Shown piece after piece: positions 8,611 through 20,444 of a stretch of DNA of 64,000 nucleotides. The stretch covers positions 1 through 64,000 of the forward strand of contig NZ_VNKO01000002.1 in assembly GCF_008033445.1 (NCBI RefSeq), in the 5' to 3' direction. The DNA is from Vulcaniibacterium gelatinicum (GTDB lineage Bacteria > Pseudomonadota > Gammaproteobacteria > Xanthomonadales > Xanthomonadaceae). Numbering within the stretch: position 1 is the stretch's first letter; every line of letters starts with the position of its first letter. The notes beneath the pieces were generated by a model. That model was not told the DNA's origin. It saw nothing but the letters and a program-made list of their open reading frames with translations, and did not search any database. The translations under genes were made by a program, and so were the position numbers.

Positions 8611-9618
8611 ATGACGCAGACGATCACGGTCATCCGCGGCGACGGCATCGGCCCGGAGATCATGGAGGCCACCCTGCACGTGCTCGACGCGATGCAGCTG
8701 GGGCTGCAGTACGAATTCGCCGAAGCCGGCATGGCCGCCCTGGAGCAGCACGGCGAGCTGCTGCCGCAGGCCACCCTGGACTCGATCCGCACCCACCGCA
8801 TCGCCCTGAAGAGCCCGCTGACCACCCCGGTCGGCGGCGGCTTCTCCTCGATCAACGTCGAGCTGCGCAAGCGCTTCGACCTGTACGCCAACGTCCGCCC
8901 GGCGAAGTCGTTCCCGAACACCAAATCGCGCTTCCCCAGCGGCGTGGACATCATCACCGTGCGCGAGAACACCGAGGGCGCCTACATCGGCGAAGGCCAG
9001 ACCCTCTCCGCCGACGGCGAGACCGCGACCCTGACCCAGAAGGTCACCCGCCGCGGCTCCGAGCGCATCGTCCGCTACGCCTTCGACATGGCCCGCCGCA
9101 TCGGCCGCAAGAAGGTCACGGTGGTGCACAAGGCCAACATCCTCAAGTCCACCTCCGGCCTGTTCCTCAAGACCGCGCGCGAGGTGGCGGCGCAGTATCC
9201 CGACATCGAGTGCAACGAGATGATCGTGGACGCCTGCTGCATGAAGCTGGTGATGGAGCCGGAGAAGTTCGACGTCATCGTCACCACCAACCTGTTCGGC
9301 GACATCATCTCCGACCTCTGCGCCGGCCTGGTCGGCGGCCTGGGCCTGGCCCCGGGCGCGAACATCGGCACCGAGGCGGCGATCTTCGAGGCCGTGCACG
9401 GCTCGGCCCCGGACATCGCCGGCAAGGGCATCGCCAACCCCTGCGCGCTGCTGCTGGCCGCCGCGCAGATGCTCGACCACATGGGCCGCCCGGCCGACGC
9501 CACCCGCCTGCGCGAGGCGATCGTCGCCACCCTCGAGGCGAAGGACTCGCTCACCCCCGACCTGGGCGGCACCGGCACCACCCTGGGCTTCGCCCGGGCC
9601 ATCGCCGCCCGCGTCTGA
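8611..9618 (+). CDS. icd: isocitrate dehydrogenase, NAD-type short form
   Basis: Oxidatively decarboxylates isocitrate to 2-oxoglutarate in the TCA cycle. At 335 residues it belongs to the short isocitrate/isopropylmalate dehydrogenase group related to mitochondrial NAD-IDH rather than the about 415-residue E. coli NADP enzyme. Visible signatures are RGDGIGPEI at the N-terminus, the substrate loop VRENTEGAYIGEG, and the metal/cofactor region VTTNLFGDIISDLCAGLVGG with the conserved Asp pair. Isopropylmalate or homoisocitrate dehydrogenase are alternatives, but the sequence resembles xanthomonad NAD-dependent IDH and no leu genes are nearby. Confidence 0.88.
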   Translation: MTQTITVIRGDGIGPEIMEATLHVLDAMQLGLQYEFAEAGMAALEQHGELLPQATLDSIRTHRIALKSPLTTPVGGGFSSINVELRKRFDLYANVRPAKSFPNTKSRFPSGVDIITVRENTEGAYIGEGQTLSADGETATLTQKVTRRGSERIVRYAFDMARRIGRKKVTVVHKANILKSTSGLFLKTAREVAAQYPDIECNEMIVDACCMKLVMEPEKFDVIVTTNLFGDIISDLCAGLVGGLGLAPGANIGTEAAIFEAVHGSAPDIAGKGIANPCALLLAAAQMLDHMGRPADATRLREAIVATLEAKDSLTPDLGGTGTTLGFARAIAARV

Positions 9619-9657
9619 GGCCGTCCGCGGAAGCGGCTACCCCGGTCGGCTGACACA

Positions 9658-9688
9658 CGAAGGGCGCCCGCGGGCGCCCTTCGTCGTT
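9658..9688. terminator. bidirectional terminator between icd and the BI-1 gene
   Basis: A perfect 26-base palindrome (9658-9683, arms CGAAGGGCGCCCG) followed by a short T-rich stretch. It sits between two convergent genes. Confidence 0.75.
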
Positions 9689-9704
9689 CAGCCGTACCGG
9701 CCGG

Positions 9705-10463
9705 TCAATCGCGCGACTGCAGCTTGGCCAGCAGCCGCAGGATCTCCAGGTACAGCCAGACCAGCGTCACCAGCAGGCCGAACGCGGCGTACCACTCCAT
9801 GTACTTCGGCGCGCCCTGTTCCACGCCCTGCTCGATGAAGTCGAAGTCGAGCACCAGGTTGAGCGCCGCGATCACCACCACGAACACCGAGAAGGCGATG
9901 CCGATCCCGCTGCTCTCGTGGATGAAGCCCATGCCCTCGAAGCCGAACAGGCGCATGCCGATGTTGACCAGGTACAGGATCGCGATGCCGCCGGTGGCCG
10001 CGACCACGCCGAGCTTGAAGTTCTCGGTGGCGCGGATCAGGCCCGAGCGGTAGGCCAGCAGCAGCGCGGCCAGGGTGCCGAAGGTCAGCGCCACCGCCTG
10101 CATCACGATGCCCGGGAAGCGCTGCTCGAACATCGCCGACACCGCGCCGATGAACAGCCCCTCCAGCACCGCGTACAGCGGCCCGGTGACCGGGGCCCAG
10201 GTCTTCTTGAACACCGTGACCAGGGCCACGACGAAGCCGCCGAGCGCGCCGCCGAGGATCCACGGCATGAGGTTGGCGGTGCCGCCGGAGGCGAAGAACT
10301 GCCCCCAGGTGTACATCGCTCCGACCAGAGTCAGGACCAGCAGGAACGCGGTCTTGTTGACGGTGCCGTTGAGGGTCATCGCCCCGGCACTGCCGCGCAC
10401 CACCGCGCCGCTGCCGAGGTCGAGGAAGGTGGATTCGCCGAGAGCCGGATTGCCGCTGCGCAT
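9705..10463 (-). CDS. Bax inhibitor-1/YccA-family integral membrane protein
   Basis: A 252-residue inner-membrane protein with a soluble N-terminal stretch of about 50 residues and seven hydrophobic helices; the family includes E. coli YccA, which modulates the FtsH-HflKC protease. The ATG at 10463 has an excellent GGAGG four bases upstream, which decides it over a possible start at 10520. The last helix ends in a charged tail (KLQSRD). It is monocistronic, between a palindromic terminator and the tRNA cluster. FtsH modulation or ion leakage are family-level guesses only. Confidence 0.85.
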   Translation of the reverse strand: MRSGNPALGESTFLDLGSGAVVRGSAGAMTLNGTVNKTAFLLVLTLVGAMYTWGQFFASGGTANLMPWILGGALGGFVVALVTVFKKTWAPVTGPLYAVLEGLFIGAVSAMFEQRFPGIVMQAVALTFGTLAALLLAYRSGLIRATENFKLGVVAATGGIAILYLVNIGMRLFGFEGMGFIHESSGIGIAFSVFVVVIAALNLVLDFDFIEQGVEQGAPKYMEWYAAFGLLVTLVWLYLEILRLLAKLQSRD

Positions 10464-10539
10464 GGAGCCTCCCTGTTGTCGTTGGATGCGGCCGTCGTCG
10501 CCCGGCCGCCCGGCCAGCATACACAGGCGCCCGCGCGCG

Positions 10540-10568
10540 TTGACAGCCCGGCCCCCGCTCCGGACAAT
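10540..10568 (+). promoter_or_regulatory. promoter of the tRNA-Pro/Arg/His cluster
   Basis: TTGACA (10540-10545), 17-base spacer, GACAAT (10563-10568), ending 55 bases before tRNA-Pro. Confidence 0.8.
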
Positions 10569-10623
10569 GATCCGCCTTTCGCCGCGCCGGCGCGTCGCGA
10601 AAGACCCGAGCCACCGTAGCTGT

Positions 10624-10700
10624 CGGGGTATAGCGCAGTCTGGTAGCGCGCCTGCTTTGGGAGCAGGATGTCGGGGGTTCGAATCCCTCTACCCCGACCA
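10624..10700 (+). tRNA. tRNA-Pro(TGG)
   Basis: 77 bases with encoded CCA; acceptor CGGGGTA/TACCCCG pairs and the anticodon loop TTTGGGA gives TGG. First of five tRNAs in a row. Confidence 0.97.
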
Positions 10701-10756
10701 CCCCCGTCCAGCACGGCCGGACGCAGCGCCGGGTACGATGCGAGAATCCTCGCCTC

Positions 10757-10833
10757 GCGCCCGTAGCTCAACCGGATAGAGCACCGGCCTTCTAAGCCGG
10801 CGGTTACAGGTTCGAGTCCTGTCGGGCGCGCCA
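10757..10833 (+). tRNA. tRNA-Arg(TCT)
   Basis: 77 bases with encoded CCA; acceptor GCGCCCG/CGGGCGC; anticodon loop CTTCTAA gives TCT, reading AGA/AGG, which are rare codons in such a GC-rich genome. Confidence 0.97.
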
Positions 10834-10853
10834 GATGCGAAACGCCGTTCCAC

Positions 10854-10931
10854 GGTGGCTGTAGCTCAGTTGGTTAGAGTCCTGGATTGTGATTCCAGTT
10901 GTCGGGGGTTCGAGTCCCCTCAGCCACCCCA
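10854..10931 (+). tRNA. tRNA-His(GTG)
   Basis: 78 bases with encoded CCA, including the G-1 at 10854 opposite discriminator C73, the histidine identity feature. Acceptor GTGGCTG/CAGCCAC; anticodon loop TTGTGAT. Confidence 0.97.
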
Positions 10932-10949
10932 TCTTCCGGTCGCGGTGCC

Positions 10950-10977
10950 TTGTCGGGCGGTTGCGACCTGTTACAAT
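10950..10977 (+). promoter_or_regulatory. promoter of tRNA-Lys
   Basis: TTGTCG (10950-10955), 16-base spacer, TACAAT (10972-10977), 10 bases before the tRNA. Confidence 0.65.
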
Positions 10978-10986
10978 TTCCGGCTC

Positions 10987-11062
10987 GGGCCGTTAGCTCA
11001 GTTGGTAGAGCAGCTGACTCTTAATCAGTAGGTCCTAGGTTCGAATCCTAGACGGCCCACCA
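10987..11062 (+). tRNA. tRNA-Lys(CTT)
   Basis: 76 bases with encoded CCA; acceptor GGGCCGT/ACGGCCC; anticodon loop CTCTTAA gives CTT (reads AAG). Confidence 0.96.
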
Positions 11063-11075
11063 CCCGATCCGACGA

Positions 11076-11105
11076 CGCCCGGCCCGGCCCGGGCGTTTTC
11101 GTTTC
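11076..11105 (+). terminator. terminator after tRNA-Lys
   Basis: Stem CGCCCGG/CCGGGCG (11076-11082 with 11089-11095) followed by TTTTCGTTT. Confidence 0.8.
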
Positions 11106-11134
11106 CGGCGATCGGCGCGCACAATGCCCGCCGG

Positions 11135-11219
11135 GCGAAAGTGGCGGAACTGGCAGACGCACTGGATTTAGGTTCCAGCGCCGCAAGGCGTGTGGGTTCG
11201 AGTCCCACCTTTCGCACCA
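11135..11219 (+). tRNA. tRNA-Leu(TAG)
   Basis: 85 bases, type II with a long variable arm and encoded CCA; acceptor GCGAAAG/CTTTCGC; anticodon loop TTTAGGT gives TAG. It lies between the tRNA-Lys terminator and tig, so it has its own promoter; a weak TTTTCG-18-CACAAT (11096-11125) is the only candidate seen. Confidence 0.97.
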
Positions 11220-11414
11220 CCTCCGGGGGGCGCCCGTGGCGGCCGGCAGCGCGCTCCGGCGCGTGCCCCCCCCCTGTCCCGCATTGGCATGCCCGCCCCG
11301 GATCGGCGACACTATCCCGTTCCGCTGGCGGGCGACGGGTCGTCCGCGTGTCGCCGGCGCCAGCCAACCCCTATTCAGCACCGCGGCCGGAGGCCGCGGC
11401 AGGAGTCGTGAGCC

Positions 11415-12719
11415 ATGCAAGTCTCGGTCGAAACGCTCGGCACCCTCGAACGCCGCATCACCTTCCGCCTGCCGGCGGAGCGGGTGGACACCCAGGTCGG
11501 CGGCCGTCTGCGCGAGATCGCCCGCACCGCCCGGATCAAGGGCTTCCGCCCCGGCAAGGTGCCGCCGAAGGTGATCGAGCAGCGCTACGGCCAGCAGGTG
11601 CGCGCCGAGGTGCTGGACGACCTGCTGCGCGAGAGCTTCGAGTCCGCGGTGCGCGAGAACGCCCTGCGCCTGGCGGGCAACCCGCAGATCATGCCGAGCA
11701 ACGAGGCCGCCGAGGGCGAGCTGGCCTACGTCGCCACCTTCGAGGTCGTTCCCGACTTCGGCGAGATTGACGTGAGCAAGCTCGAGGTGGTGCGCCACAC
11801 CGCCCAGGTCGAGGAGGAGGACATCGACCGCATGATCGAGAACCTGCGCCTGCAGCGCCGCAGCTTCCGCCCGGTCGAGCGCGAGGCGAAGGAGGGCGAC
11901 CTGGTCGCGCTCGAGACCTGGTCGCAGGTGGACGGCACGCGCCTGCCGGCCGAGGGCGCCGAGAAGGGCGCCACCATCATCGGTTCGGCCGCGATGCTGC
12001 CGCAGATCGAGGCGGCGCTGGTCGGGATGCGCAAGGGCGAGGAGAAGACCGTGTCGGTCGAGTTCCCGGCCAACTGGGGCGCGGCCAACCTGGCCGGGCG
12101 CACCGCCGAGGTCAGCCTGCGCGTGGCCGAGGTCTCCGAGCCGGTGCTGCCCGAGGTGGACGCCGACTTCATCCGCAGTTTCGGCGTGAAAAGCGGCGAA
12201 CTGGCCCAGTTCCGCAGCGAAATCCGCGCCAACCTCGAGCGCGAGCTCAAGGGCGCGCTGATGAACCGCCTGCGGCGCGAGGTCGGCGAGCAGCTGATCG
12301 CCACCTGGGGCCACGTCGAGATGCCGCCGCGCCTGGTCGAGAACGAGGCCCGGGCGATGGCTGCCCAGGCCATCGAACAGGCCCGCCGCGCCGGCCGCGC
12401 GGTCGGCGAGATCCCGGCCGACGCCCATCTGCCGTTCATGGACGCGGCGCGCAAGCGGGTGCTGGTGGCCCTGCTGGTGGGCGAAGTCGCCCGCCGCAAC
12501 GAGCTCAAGCTCGATCCGCGCCGCCTGAACGAAACCCTGCGCCTGATCGCTTCCACCTACGAGGAGCCCGAGCAGGTCGTTGCCCTGTACCGCAACGATC
12601 CCCAGCTCATGGCCGGGCTGCAGTCGCGGGTGATGGAGGAGCAGGTGATCGACTGGATCGCCGAGCGCGCCCGCCATACCGAGCAGCAGCTCTCGTTCCA
12701 GGACGCCATCCGCGGTTGA
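11415..12719 (+). CDS. tig: trigger factor, ribosome-associated chaperone
   Basis: Ribosome-bound peptidyl-prolyl isomerase and chaperone for nascent chains. 434 residues, the usual length. The N-terminal ribosome-binding signature GFRPGK is at residues 43-48; a central FKBP-like domain (about 150-235) and the helical C-terminal cradle follow. It heads the tig-clpP-clpX-lon order found widely in proteobacteria, so folding and proteolysis are encoded together. The 195 bases between tRNA-Leu and the ATG hold no clear consensus promoter. Confidence 0.97.
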   Translation: MQVSVETLGTLERRITFRLPAERVDTQVGGRLREIARTARIKGFRPGKVPPKVIEQRYGQQVRAEVLDDLLRESFESAVRENALRLAGNPQIMPSNEAAEGELAYVATFEVVPDFGEIDVSKLEVVRHTAQVEEEDIDRMIENLRLQRRSFRPVEREAKEGDLVALETWSQVDGTRLPAEGAEKGATIIGSAAMLPQIEAALVGMRKGEEKTVSVEFPANWGAANLAGRTAEVSLRVAEVSEPVLPEVDADFIRSFGVKSGELAQFRSEIRANLERELKGALMNRLRREVGEQLIATWGHVEMPPRLVENEARAMAAQAIEQARRAGRAVGEIPADAHLPFMDAARKRVLVALLVGEVARRNELKLDPRRLNETLRLIASTYEEPEQVVALYRNDPQLMAGLQSRVMEEQVIDWIAERARHTEQQLSFQDAIRG

Positions 12720-12743
12720 CGTCCGTCCCCGGCGCCCCCATCG
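12715..12743 (+). promoter_or_regulatory. candidate heat-shock (sigma-32) promoter of clpP
   Basis: GTTGACG (12715-12721), 14-base spacer, CCCCATCG (12736-12743), close to CTTGAAA-N14-CCCCATnT. The -10 overlaps a small hairpin (CCCCA-TCG-TGGGG), so it could instead be part of a weak tig terminator. Confidence 0.4.
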
Positions 12744-12783
12744 TGGGGCACCGGTTCCCGCAGTCACAGGTCCCACGCCGCAC

Positions 12784-13404
12784 ATGGAAACCAAAGCCCT
12801 CAACCTGGTCCCGATGGTGGTCGAACAGACCAGCCGCGGCGAACGCGCCTACGACATCTACTCGCGCCTGCTCAAGGAGCGGGTGATCTTCCTGGTCGGC
12901 GGCATCGACGACTACCTGGCCAACCTGGTGGTCGCGCAGCTGCTGTTCCTGGAGGCGGAGAACCCGGAGAAGGACATCCACCTGTACATCAACTCCCCGG
13001 GCGGCATCGTCACCGCGGGCCTGGCGATCTACGACACCATGCAGTACATCAAGCCCGACGTGAGCACGATCTGCGTCGGGCAGGCGGCCTCGATGGGCGC
13101 GCTGCTGCTGGCGGCCGGCGCCAAGGGCAAGCGCTACGCGCTGCCGAACTCGCGGGTGATGATCCACCAGCCGCTGGGCGGCTTCCAGGGCCAGGCCACC
13201 GACGTGGACATCCACGCGCGCGAGATCCTGTCGCTGCGGGAACGGCTCAACGAGATCCTGGCGCGGCACACCGGGCAGTCGTTCGAGACCATCGCCCGCG
13301 ACACCGAGCGCGACAACTTCAAGAGCGCCGAGGCGGCGCGCGACTATGGCCTGGTGGACCAGGTGCTGGAGCGCCGCCCGGAGGAATCCATCCAGGTGGG
13401 TTGA
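12784..13404 (+). CDS. clpP: ATP-dependent Clp protease proteolytic subunit
   Basis: Serine protease subunit that assembles as a double heptamer and degrades substrates unfolded by ClpX or ClpA. 206 residues. The catalytic triad is visible: Ser103 in [10 protein letters not shown], His128 in MIHQPLGG, and the Asp in the ERDNF segment near residue 177. Start ATG at 12784 is in the expected position before the short propeptide region. Followed by clpX after 114 bases. Confidence 0.97.
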   Translation: METKALNLVPMVVEQTSRGERAYDIYSRLLKERVIFLVGGIDDYLANLVVAQLLFLEAENPEKDIHLYINSPGGIVTAGLAIYDTMQYIKPDVSTICVGQAASMGALLLAAGAKGKRYALPNSRVMIHQPLGGFQGQATDVDIHAREILSLRERLNEILARHTGQSFETIARDTERDNFKSAEAARDYGLVDQVLERRPEESIQVG

Positions 13405-13518
13405 GGCTCAACTGGCTGATTTTCCAGCATATTTCGACATCGTCCGGCCCCGGGTGCGGTCCCGGAGCCATGTGGTATCCTCGGCCGCAACCGGCCGTCA
13501 GCAGCGGGTAGCAGGGGA

Positions 13519-14805
<1,287 letters not shown>

Positions 14806-14902
14806 GGCGCCTGCCACTCGTCCGGAAATCCGGACGCCTGGCCGGGCAAGTGCCTGATTCCATTGGGGGCGGCTGAACCGCCGCCCGCCGCCGGGGCGCG
14901 CG

Positions 14903-14931
14903 CTTGCATCGCGGCCACGCCACCCCCATTA
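14903..14931 (+). promoter_or_regulatory. candidate heat-shock (sigma-32) promoter of lon
   Basis: CTTGCAT (14903-14909), 14-base spacer, CCCCATTA (14924-14931), a close match to CTTGAAA-N11-16-CCCCATnT. Predicted start about 60 bases before the lon ATG. lon is heat-shock controlled in E. coli. Confidence 0.6.
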
Positions 14932-14999
14932 CCCTGAGCCTCGAGCGCCGCGGCCGCCCGCTGCGGCCGGAGTCCGCAACGCCTCTTTCCGGAGTCGCC

Positions 15000-17423
<2,424 letters not shown>

Positions 17424-17484
17424 TCCGCCGTGCGCGCGGGCGCGTTCGTGCGGTGCGTGAGTGCACATCGTGCGCGGCCGCGGC

Positions 17485-17513
17485 TTGCCGGGGTATGCCC
17501 CCGCTGGTATAAC
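17485..17513 (+). promoter_or_regulatory. promoter of hupB
   Basis: TTGCCG (17485-17490), 17-base spacer, TATAAC (17508-17513), 121 bases before the hupB start, giving a leader of about 115 bases. Confidence 0.7.
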
Positions 17514-17634
17514 GGCCGCGACTTCGGCGCCGCGTCGCGCGCGCCGCTTCGGTCGTCGCGAGCCGCCCGGCATGCCGGTGCCATGCTCGGTTTCCCCCTT
17601 TGTCTGCGGTGACCTGCCGCGAGGAGTCCATCCC

Positions 17635-17913
17635 ATGCCCATGAACAAAGCCGAATTCATCGCCGCCGTGGCCGAGGCCGCATCGCTCAGCAAGGCCGAC
17701 GCCGGGCGCGCCGTGGATGCGGTGATCTCGACCATCACGAACACGCTTAAGAGCGGCGAGAGCGTCAACCTGGTCGGTTTCGGCACCTTCGCGGTGCGCG
17801 AGCGCGCCGCGCGCACTGGCCGCAATCCGCGCACGAACCAGGAGATCTCGATCCCGGCGTCGAAGAATCCGGCGTTCAAGGCCGGCAAGGCGCTGCGGGA
17901 TGCCGTGAACTGA
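17635..17913 (+). CDS. hupB: DNA-binding protein HU-beta
   Basis: Histone-like nucleoid protein; the dimer bends DNA without sequence specificity. 92 residues from the ATG at 17635, which has GGAG eight bases upstream; an ATG at 17641 (MNKAEF) would give the textbook 90 residues but is 14 bases from that site. The core [19 protein letters not shown] and the C-terminal [13 protein letters not shown] are typical of the beta-ribbon DNA arms and the last helix. lon-hupB adjacency is conserved in gammaproteobacteria. Confidence 0.96.
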   Translation: MPMNKAEFIAAVAEAASLSKADAGRAVDAVISTITNTLKSGESVNLVGFGTFAVRERAARTGRNPRTNQEISIPASKNPAFKAGKALRDAVN

Positions 17914-17941
17914 ACGCGGTTCAGGCCGCGCGGAGCAGGGG

Positions 17942-17970
17942 AGCCCGGCGCGCGCCGGGCTTCTTCGTTG
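17942..17970 (+). terminator. terminator after hupB
   Basis: Perfect 20-base palindrome AGCCCGGCGC/GCGCCGGGCT (17942-17961) followed by TCTTCGTT. Confidence 0.75.
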
Positions 17971-17984
17971 GGGGCGGGGATCCC

Positions 17985-18011
17985 TTGCGTCGTGCCCGAG
18001 TGCGTTATCGT
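17985..18011 (+). promoter_or_regulatory. possible promoter of tRNA-Val
   Basis: TTGCGT (17985-17990) and TATCGT (18006-18011) with a short 15-base spacer, 9 bases before the tRNA. The same TTGCGT -35 is used by tRNA-Asp. Confidence 0.4.
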
Positions 18012-18020
18012 TTCGTGGCC

Positions 18021-18095
18021 GGGTGCTTAGCTCAGCGGTAGAGCGTCTCCCTTACAAGGAGAGGGTCGGGGGTTCGATCCCCTCAGCACCCACCA
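18021..18095 (+). tRNA. tRNA-Val(TAC)
   Basis: 75 bases with encoded CCA; acceptor GGGTGCT/AGCACCC; anticodon loop CTTACAA gives TAC. Confidence 0.97.
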
Positions 18096-18162
18096 GCCCC
18101 GCCCGCGTCGGCTTGCCTGCCGGTCGCGGGCCGGAGCGTCGCGGGGACGGATCCCGGAAGTA

Positions 18163-18191
18163 TTGCGTGACCGAAATCGGCCCGCTATCAT
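18163..18191 (+). promoter_or_regulatory. promoter of tRNA-Asp
   Basis: TTGCGT (18163-18168), 17-base spacer, TATCAT (18186-18191), 13 bases before the tRNA. Confidence 0.75.
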
Positions 18192-18204
18192 TTCGGTTCT
18201 TCGC

Positions 18205-18281
18205 GGAGCGGTAGTTCAGCCGGTTAGAATGCTGGCCTGTCACGCCGGAGGTCGCGGGTTCGAGTCCCGTCCGCTCCGCCA
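18205..18281 (+). tRNA. tRNA-Asp(GTC)
   Basis: 77 bases with encoded CCA; acceptor GGAGCGG/CCGCTCC; anticodon loop CTGTCAC gives GTC. Confidence 0.97.
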
Positions 18282-18288
18282 CTCTTTC

Positions 18289-18320
18289 CAGGGGCGCCCG
18301 CAAGGGCGCCCCTGTTTTTT
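18289..18320 (+). terminator. terminator after tRNA-Asp
   Basis: 11-bp stem CAGGGGCGCCC/GGGCGCCCCTG with GCAA loop, followed by six T. Confidence 0.92.
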
Positions 18321-18394
18321 CCGCCGCCCGCAGCGGCGCGCGGCGCCGCGTTAAACTGCGCGGCCGCCCGTCACCGAGCCACCGGTCCAGCCCC

Positions 18395-20374
18395 ATGCTG
18401 CAGAAGATCCGTGAAAAGACCACCGGCCTGATCGCCACCGTCATCCTCGGCCTGATCATCATCGTGATGGCCTTCTTCGGCATGGAGTCGTACCTGACGC
18501 AGCGGGTCGAGACCTGGGTGGCCAAGGTGGAGGCCCCGCCGCGCTGGTGGCCTTCCGCGCCGTCGTGGTGGCCGGTCTCGCTGCTGTGGCAGCGCGAGGA
18601 GATCGGCGCCGACGAGTTCCGCGAGCGCTTCGAGCAGGTGCGCCAGGCCGAGCGCCAGCGGCAGGGCGAGGCGTTCGACCCGCGCGCGTTCGACACCCCC
18701 GAGCGCAAGCGCGAGGTGCTCGACGCGATGATCGACGAGCGGGTGCTGCGCATCGCCGCGGCGCATGCCGGCGTGGTCGCCAGTGACGCGCAGGTGCGCA
18801 GTGCGATCGAGGGGATCGAGGCGTTCCAGGTCGCCGGCAAGTTCGACCCGCAGCGCTACCGCCTCGTCCTCGCCTCCGGTTTTCCGCCACGCACGCCGCA
18901 GGAATTCCAGGAGCTGGTGCGCAGCGATCTGCAGCGGTCCCTGATTCCGCGCGGCATCGCCACGTCCGGCTTCGTGACCACGCGCGAGGTGGAGCGGGCG
19001 ATGCGCCTGCTCGGGGAGATGCGCGACGTGTCCTACGTCGTGCTGCCTGCGCCGGCCCCGGACACCGGCCCGGTCAGCGCCGAGGAGATCGAACGCTGGT
19101 ATCGCAGCCACCAGGATGCGTATCGCGCTCCGGAGCAGGTCACGCTCGAGTACGTGGAGATCGCGGCCGCCGCGCTGCCTCAGCCGGCGCCGGCAGACGA
19201 GGCCACGCTGCGCCAGCGCTACGAGCAGGAACGCGGCAAGCTGGCCGCTCCGGAGCAGCGCTTGGCCTCGCACATCCTGGTCGAGGTGCCGCAGGGTGCC
19301 GACGCGGCCGCGCAGAAGGCAGCCGAGCAGGAGGCGCAGCGCCTGGCGCAGCAGGCCAGGGCGCCGGGCGCGGACTTCGCCGCGCTGGCGCGCGCGCACT
19401 CAGACGACGTCGGCTCGAAGGCCGCCGGCGGCGACCTGGGCTGGATCGAGAAGGGCGTGATGCCGGCGGCATTCGAGCAGGCGCTGTTCGCGATGCGGCC
19501 GGGCGAGGTGCGCGGGCCGGTCCGCACCGACGCCGGCTGGCACGTGATCCAGCTGCGCGAGGTCAAGGCCGCCGCCGACGTGCCCTTCGAGCAGGTGCGC
19601 GAGCGCCTGGCGCAGGAGCAGGTCGAGGCCGACCGGGAACGTGTGTTCAACGACCTCAGCGGCCGCCTGGTGGACCTGGTCTACAAGAACCCGACCGCGC
19701 TCGCCCCGGCCGCGCGCGAGGTGGGGCTGGAAGTCAGGCGCGCCGGCCCGATCGCGCGCGGCCAGGGCGAGGGCGTGCTCGCGCACCCCGCGGTGCAGCG
19801 TGCCGCGTTCTCGGAGACGCTGATCCAGGACGGCACCGTGAGCGACCCGATCGAGGTCGGCGAGGACCACGTGGTGCTGATCCGCGTGGCCCAGCACACC
19901 CCCGCGAGCATCAAGCCGCTGGCGCAGGTGCGCGAGCAGGTGATCGCGGCCGTGCGCGCCGACCGTGCCAGGAAGCTCGCCGTGCAGACTGCCGAAGCGC
20001 TGGTGCGACGCTTGCGTGAGGGCGGGCAGACGCTGGAAGCGATGGCGGTGGAACGGCAGCTTTCGCCGGTGGTGGCGAGCGGCATGCGCCGCGGCATGCC
20101 CACGCCGACGGCCGAGGCCAACCGGGCGTTCTTCTCGGTGCCGGCGCCGGCGGCAGGCAAGGTTTCGGCGGGGTACGTGACGCTGCCGGACGGCAGCATC
20201 GCGGTGTTCGCGGTGACCAAGGTCACCCCGGCCGATCCGGCCGCGGCCTCTCCGCAGGAGCGGATGTTCGTGCAGATGCAGCTTGCGCAGATGCTGGGCG
20301 CGGAGGATGCGCGCGCCTTCGTCGAGGCGATGCGCAAGCGGATGCAGGTGAAGATCGCGGAGACGCGGCTCTGA
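18395..20374 (+). CDS. ppiD: membrane-anchored periplasmic chaperone with parvulin domain (PpiD-like)
   Basis: Probable SurA/PpiD-type folding factor at the periplasmic face of the inner membrane. 659 residues: a single N-terminal membrane anchor (about residues 11-29, GLIATVILGLIIIVMAFFGM), a SurA_N-like helical domain, a parvulin-type PPIase domain around residues 285-380 (HILVEVP ... FAALARAHSDD ... GDLGWI), then a helical C-terminal domain. The parvulin segment looks complete, unlike the inactive one in E. coli PpiD. In E. coli ppiD also follows the lon-hupB pair, and that synteny supports the name. Confidence 0.88.
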   Translation: MLQKIREKTTGLIATVILGLIIIVMAFFGMESYLTQRVETWVAKVEAPPRWWPSAPSWWPVSLLWQREEIGADEFRERFEQVRQAERQRQGEAFDPRAFDTPERKREVLDAMIDERVLRIAAAHAGVVASDAQVRSAIEGIEAFQVAGKFDPQRYRLVLASGFPPRTPQEFQELVRSDLQRSLIPRGIATSGFVTTREVERAMRLLGEMRDVSYVVLPAPAPDTGPVSAEEIERWYRSHQDAYRAPEQVTLEYVEIAAAALPQPAPADEATLRQRYEQERGKLAAPEQRLASHILVEVPQGADAAAQKAAEQEAQRLAQQARAPGADFAALARAHSDDVGSKAAGGDLGWIEKGVMPAAFEQALFAMRPGEVRGPVRTDAGWHVIQLREVKAAADVPFEQVRERLAQEQVEADRERVFNDLSGRLVDLVYKNPTALAPAAREVGLEVRRAGPIARGQGEGVLAHPAVQRAAFSETLIQDGTVSDPIEVGEDHVVLIRVAQHTPASIKPLAQVREQVIAAVRADRARKLAVQTAEALVRRLREGGQTLEAMAVERQLSPVVASGMRRGMPTPTAEANRAFFSVPAPAAGKVSAGYVTLPDGSIAVFAVTKVTPADPAAASPQERMFVQMQLAQMLGAEDARAFVEAMRKRMQVKIAETRL

Positions 20375-20398
20375 GCGCCGCGTCCCGACGGCTTTGGC

Positions 20399-20431
20399 GC
20401 GACGGCCCGGTTGCCCAGGGCCGTCGCGTTT
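20399..20431. terminator. terminator between ppiD and fabI
   Basis: 10-bp stem GCGACGGCCC/GGGCCGTCGC with a 9-base loop, then GTTT, between convergent genes. Confidence 0.65.
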
Positions 20432-20444
20432 CCGGTGTCGGGAA

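Noticed and set aside
10624-11219. Prophage or integrative-element attachment site in the tRNA cluster
   Set aside because: All five tRNAs are complete, no integrase is nearby, and no repeated 3' tRNA end was seen.
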